This document shows positions 5,518 through 6,857 of a stretch of DNA of 6,857 nt, piece by piece. Origin of the DNA: Clostridia bacterium (GTDB lineage: Bacteria > Bacillota > Clostridia > SK-Y3 > JACMMQ01); NCBI GenBank assembly GCA_014378955.1, contig JACMMQ010000017.1, positions 1-6,857 of the forward strand. Reading direction: 5' to 3'. The notes beneath the pieces are model-generated. The model had not been told where the DNA came from and searched no databases. It worked only from the letters and a program-made list of their open reading frames with translations. The position numbers were made by a program, and so were the translations under genes. The number at the start of each line of letters is the position of its first letter. Positions within the stretch are counted from its first letter, which is position 1.

Positions 5518-6108
5518 ATGTATAATATATACGAATCATTACCCTATCCTTATTACATGAATACACCGATGTATAATAGTTGCAACATGTATCCAAACCC
5601 TTATTATATGAACACGCCAATGTATAACGAATACTTTTCAAATCAGCTTCCTAATCAATACCTTCCCTTGCCTGTTGAACAGGAGCAGGGTGGTTGTCTT
5701 GCATTAAAGGATTATGGTCCAGAACCATTTGTCATTAATATTGAAAAAGCAACGAAGCAAAACAATACTTTTCGCACCGCATTATGGACAGGACGCTACT
5801 TGCAGCTTACCTTAATGAGTATCAAGGCTGGGGAAGATATAGGTCTTGAAATGCATCCCAACCTTGATCAATTTATTCGTATTGAACAAGGTCAAGGGCT
5901 TGTTATGATGGGTGATACAAAGGACTGTTTGGACTTTCAAGCAAAAGTGTATGACGATTTTGCCTTTATCATACCTGCCGGCAAATGGCACAATCTAGTC
6001 AATACAGGTAATATACCGCTTAAATTGTACTCAATCTATGCACCACCGCAACATCCACACGGTACAGTTCATGAAACCAAGGCTGACGAAAAGAACCAAA
6101 ACCACTAA
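5518..6108 (+). CDS. Cupin-domain protein with duplicated Tyr-rich N-terminus
   Basis: This 196-residue protein has a single cupin fold (about 70-178). Residues 1-50 are rich in Tyr, Met, Pro and Asn and contain PYYMNTPMYN twice (11-20 and 28-37). The cupin core is GLEMHPNLDQFIRIEQGQG (109-127), then IIPAGKWHNLVNTGN (151-165). H113 and H158 keep two usual metal-ligand positions, but the second His of HxH is N115, and D117/Q118 stand where Glu is expected, so metal binding may be altered. The C-terminus is hydrophilic with PPQHPHGTVHETKAD. The start at 5518 follows AAAGGA nine bases upstream; an in-frame ATG at 5500 lies too close to the predicted RNA start. The Tyr-rich repeats resemble spore-coat proteins, and a sigma-K-like promoter is present, so a coat or spore role is plausible but unproven. 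The enzymatic function is unknown. Confidence 0.87.
   Translation: MYNIYESLPYPYYMNTPMYNSCNMYPNPYYMNTPMYNEYFSNQLPNQYLPLPVEQEQGGCLALKDYGPEPFVINIEKATKQNNTFRTALWTGRYLQLTLMSIKAGEDIGLEMHPNLDQFIRIEQGQGLVMMGDTKDCLDFQAKVYDDFAFIIPAGKWHNLVNTGNIPLKLYSIYAPPQHPHGTVHETKADEKNQNH
5548..5628 (+). repeat. Internal duplication in the cupin gene
   Basis: Codons 11-20 (5548-5577) and 28-37 (5599-5628) encode the same ten residues, PYYMNTPMYN, with several synonymous differences. The period is 51 bases (17 codons). Synonymous drift with an unchanged peptide suggests selection for the peptide rather than a recent duplication. Confidence 0.85.
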
Positions 6109-6146
6109 TGGCTATCGTTATAAAAGCATACCCACTAAGCAATAGG

Positions 6147-6183
6147 CAAAAAACGAGTGCAAAATTGCCGCACTCGTTTTTTG
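6147..6183. terminator. Bidirectional terminator between cupin and beta-propeller genes
   Basis: CAAAAAACGAGTGC (6147-6160) pairs perfectly over 14 bp with 6170-6183 across a 9-base loop. Each strand ends its stem in a run of six T, so it serves the cupin gene (+), about 38 bases upstream, and the beta-propeller gene (-), whose stop is 16 bases away. Confidence 0.95.
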
Positions 6184-6198
6184 TATGCATCATATTTT

Positions 6199-6857
6199 CT
6201 ATTTATACATCCTAACACCATTCACTAAAGCATTCACAGGCAACTCCACAGCGCCCTGTGGCGCCAAATCTGCTATGCCATTTGCTTTTACGATGCTATT
6301 TGAAAGTGTGTACATTGTATCACCAATGTACAATGCACGGTTGACAAACTTGTTCCAGTCGCCGCCGTTAGCGCCTGATTTTAGCAGGTCTTCATTGGTG
6401 AGGTGGGTTACCATGCCTTTGAGCGTGAAGCCCTTTTGCAGGTCTAGGTTGTATACCATCATGCCTTGTGTTGCGAATTGTCCGTACTTTGGATAGCCAT
6501 ACGTGTCAAACTTGTCGCCTGTTACGAGTGACATGGTCACTGGGAATGCTAACAGGTTCTTTTCCTTGGAGAACAATAGTGCCTTGTGGTTGTGCAATGC
6601 CTCTGAGTCGGTGCCTCGGTCGCCGATTTTTACATTGAACTGTTCAATTGGGTTTGCTACGTCCGTGACATCAAACAATGACAGCTTCATGCCCATGGCG
6701 AATGCGGTTGGCTCGGTGTTGCCGTTCATTTTCTTTTCTATCGTGTCCTTGCCAAAGCCTATCAAATGTGTTTCGTCGTATGGATGCAAATAATCGCTAA
6801 AGCCAGGAATTTTGAGTGCGCCCAATATTTTCGGTGCGGTCGGGTCTTTGACGTCAA
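6199..6857 (-). CDS. Secreted beta-propeller domain protein, C-terminal part (5' end outside window)
   Basis: The frame stays open to the right edge, giving the last 218 residues of a longer protein. It belongs to the secreted beta-propeller family (COG4880, Pfam beta-propeller PF09826). Family-like blocks are DPTAPKILGALKIPGFSDY (4-22), LHPYDETHLIGFGKD (23-37), MKLSLFDVTDVANPIE (56-71), DSEALHNHKALLF (83-95), and a closing region with RALYIGDTMYTLSNSIVKA. The short strand-turn-strand blocks with D-V-x-D-P type links suit propeller blades. The TTG at 6823-6825 is an internal leucine codon, not a start, because the conserved DPTAPKI block precedes it. Full members are usually several hundred residues with an N-terminal signal or anchor. 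The ligand is unknown; a role in the cell envelope is inferred from the family. The stop is TAG, and the terminator at 6147-6183 lies just beyond. Confidence 0.88.
   Translation of the reverse strand, partial: DVKDPTAPKILGALKIPGFSDYLHPYDETHLIGFGKDTIEKKMNGNTEPTAFAMGMKLSLFDVTDVANPIEQFNVKIGDRGTDSEALHNHKALLFSKEKNLLAFPVTMSLVTGDKFDTYGYPKYGQFATQGMMVYNLDLQKGFTLKGMVTHLTNEDLLKSGANGGDWNKFVNRALYIGDTMYTLSNSIVKANGIADLAPQGAVELPVNALVNGVRMYK

Noticed and set aside
1..6857. CRISPR array, insertion sequence, tRNA or rRNA
   Set aside because: No regularly spaced direct repeats with unique spacers, no transposase frame, and no tRNA- or rRNA-like sequence were seen on reading both strands.

Overview
The window looks like chromosomal DNA from a low-to-moderate-GC Gram-positive bacterium, most likely a spore-forming member of the Clostridia. 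The evidence is the gene families present (UPF0182, DUF624/YesL-like, a CE4 deacetylase on a membrane anchor, a secreted beta-propeller protein), the strong GGAGG-type ribosome binding sites, the TTG and GTG start codons, and the sigma-A-like promoters. No outer-membrane, mobile-element, phage, CRISPR, rRNA or tRNA feature is visible. The species cannot be named from this sequence.

Layout from left to right. (1) The C-terminal part of a UPF0182 membrane protein runs in from the left edge (+). (2) A gene-free stretch of about 300 bases follows. It holds at least five hairpins, a two-unit tandem repeat, and a perfect 15-bp bidirectional terminator. (3) A minus-strand block carries cobA/cobO (corrinoid adenosyltransferase) and then a DUF624 membrane protein; they may be cotranscribed. 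Upstream of cobA lies a structured leader (about 2979-3084) containing a CCTCCCTCC tract complementary to the gene's own Shine-Dalgarno sequence. (4) A small HTH protein resembling sigma-70 region 4 (-) is transcribed divergently from a TPR lipoprotein (+). Both promoters read TTGACG-17 bp-TATGCT. (5) The lipoprotein meets, stop codon to stop codon with no intervening base, a membrane-anchored polysaccharide deacetylase (-) that has a 54-residue Pro/Thr/Ala/Lys linker. (6) A cupin protein with a duplicated Tyr/Met/Pro/Asn-rich N-terminus (+) is transcribed divergently from the deacetylase. Its upstream region contains a good match to a sigma-K-type sporulation promoter. (7) A second perfect bidirectional terminator separates the cupin gene from the C-terminal end of a secreted beta-propeller protein (-) that leaves the window on the right.

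There is no single pathway. Several genes concern the cell envelope (UPF0182, DUF624, lipoprotein, deacetylase, beta-propeller), one concerns cobalamin metabolism, one is a possible regulator and one is a possible spore-coat protein. The most interesting non-coding signal is the cobA leader, which has the layout of a translational regulator but lacks the recognisable core of a cobalamin riboswitch. Second is the modular hairpin array after the UPF0182 gene.
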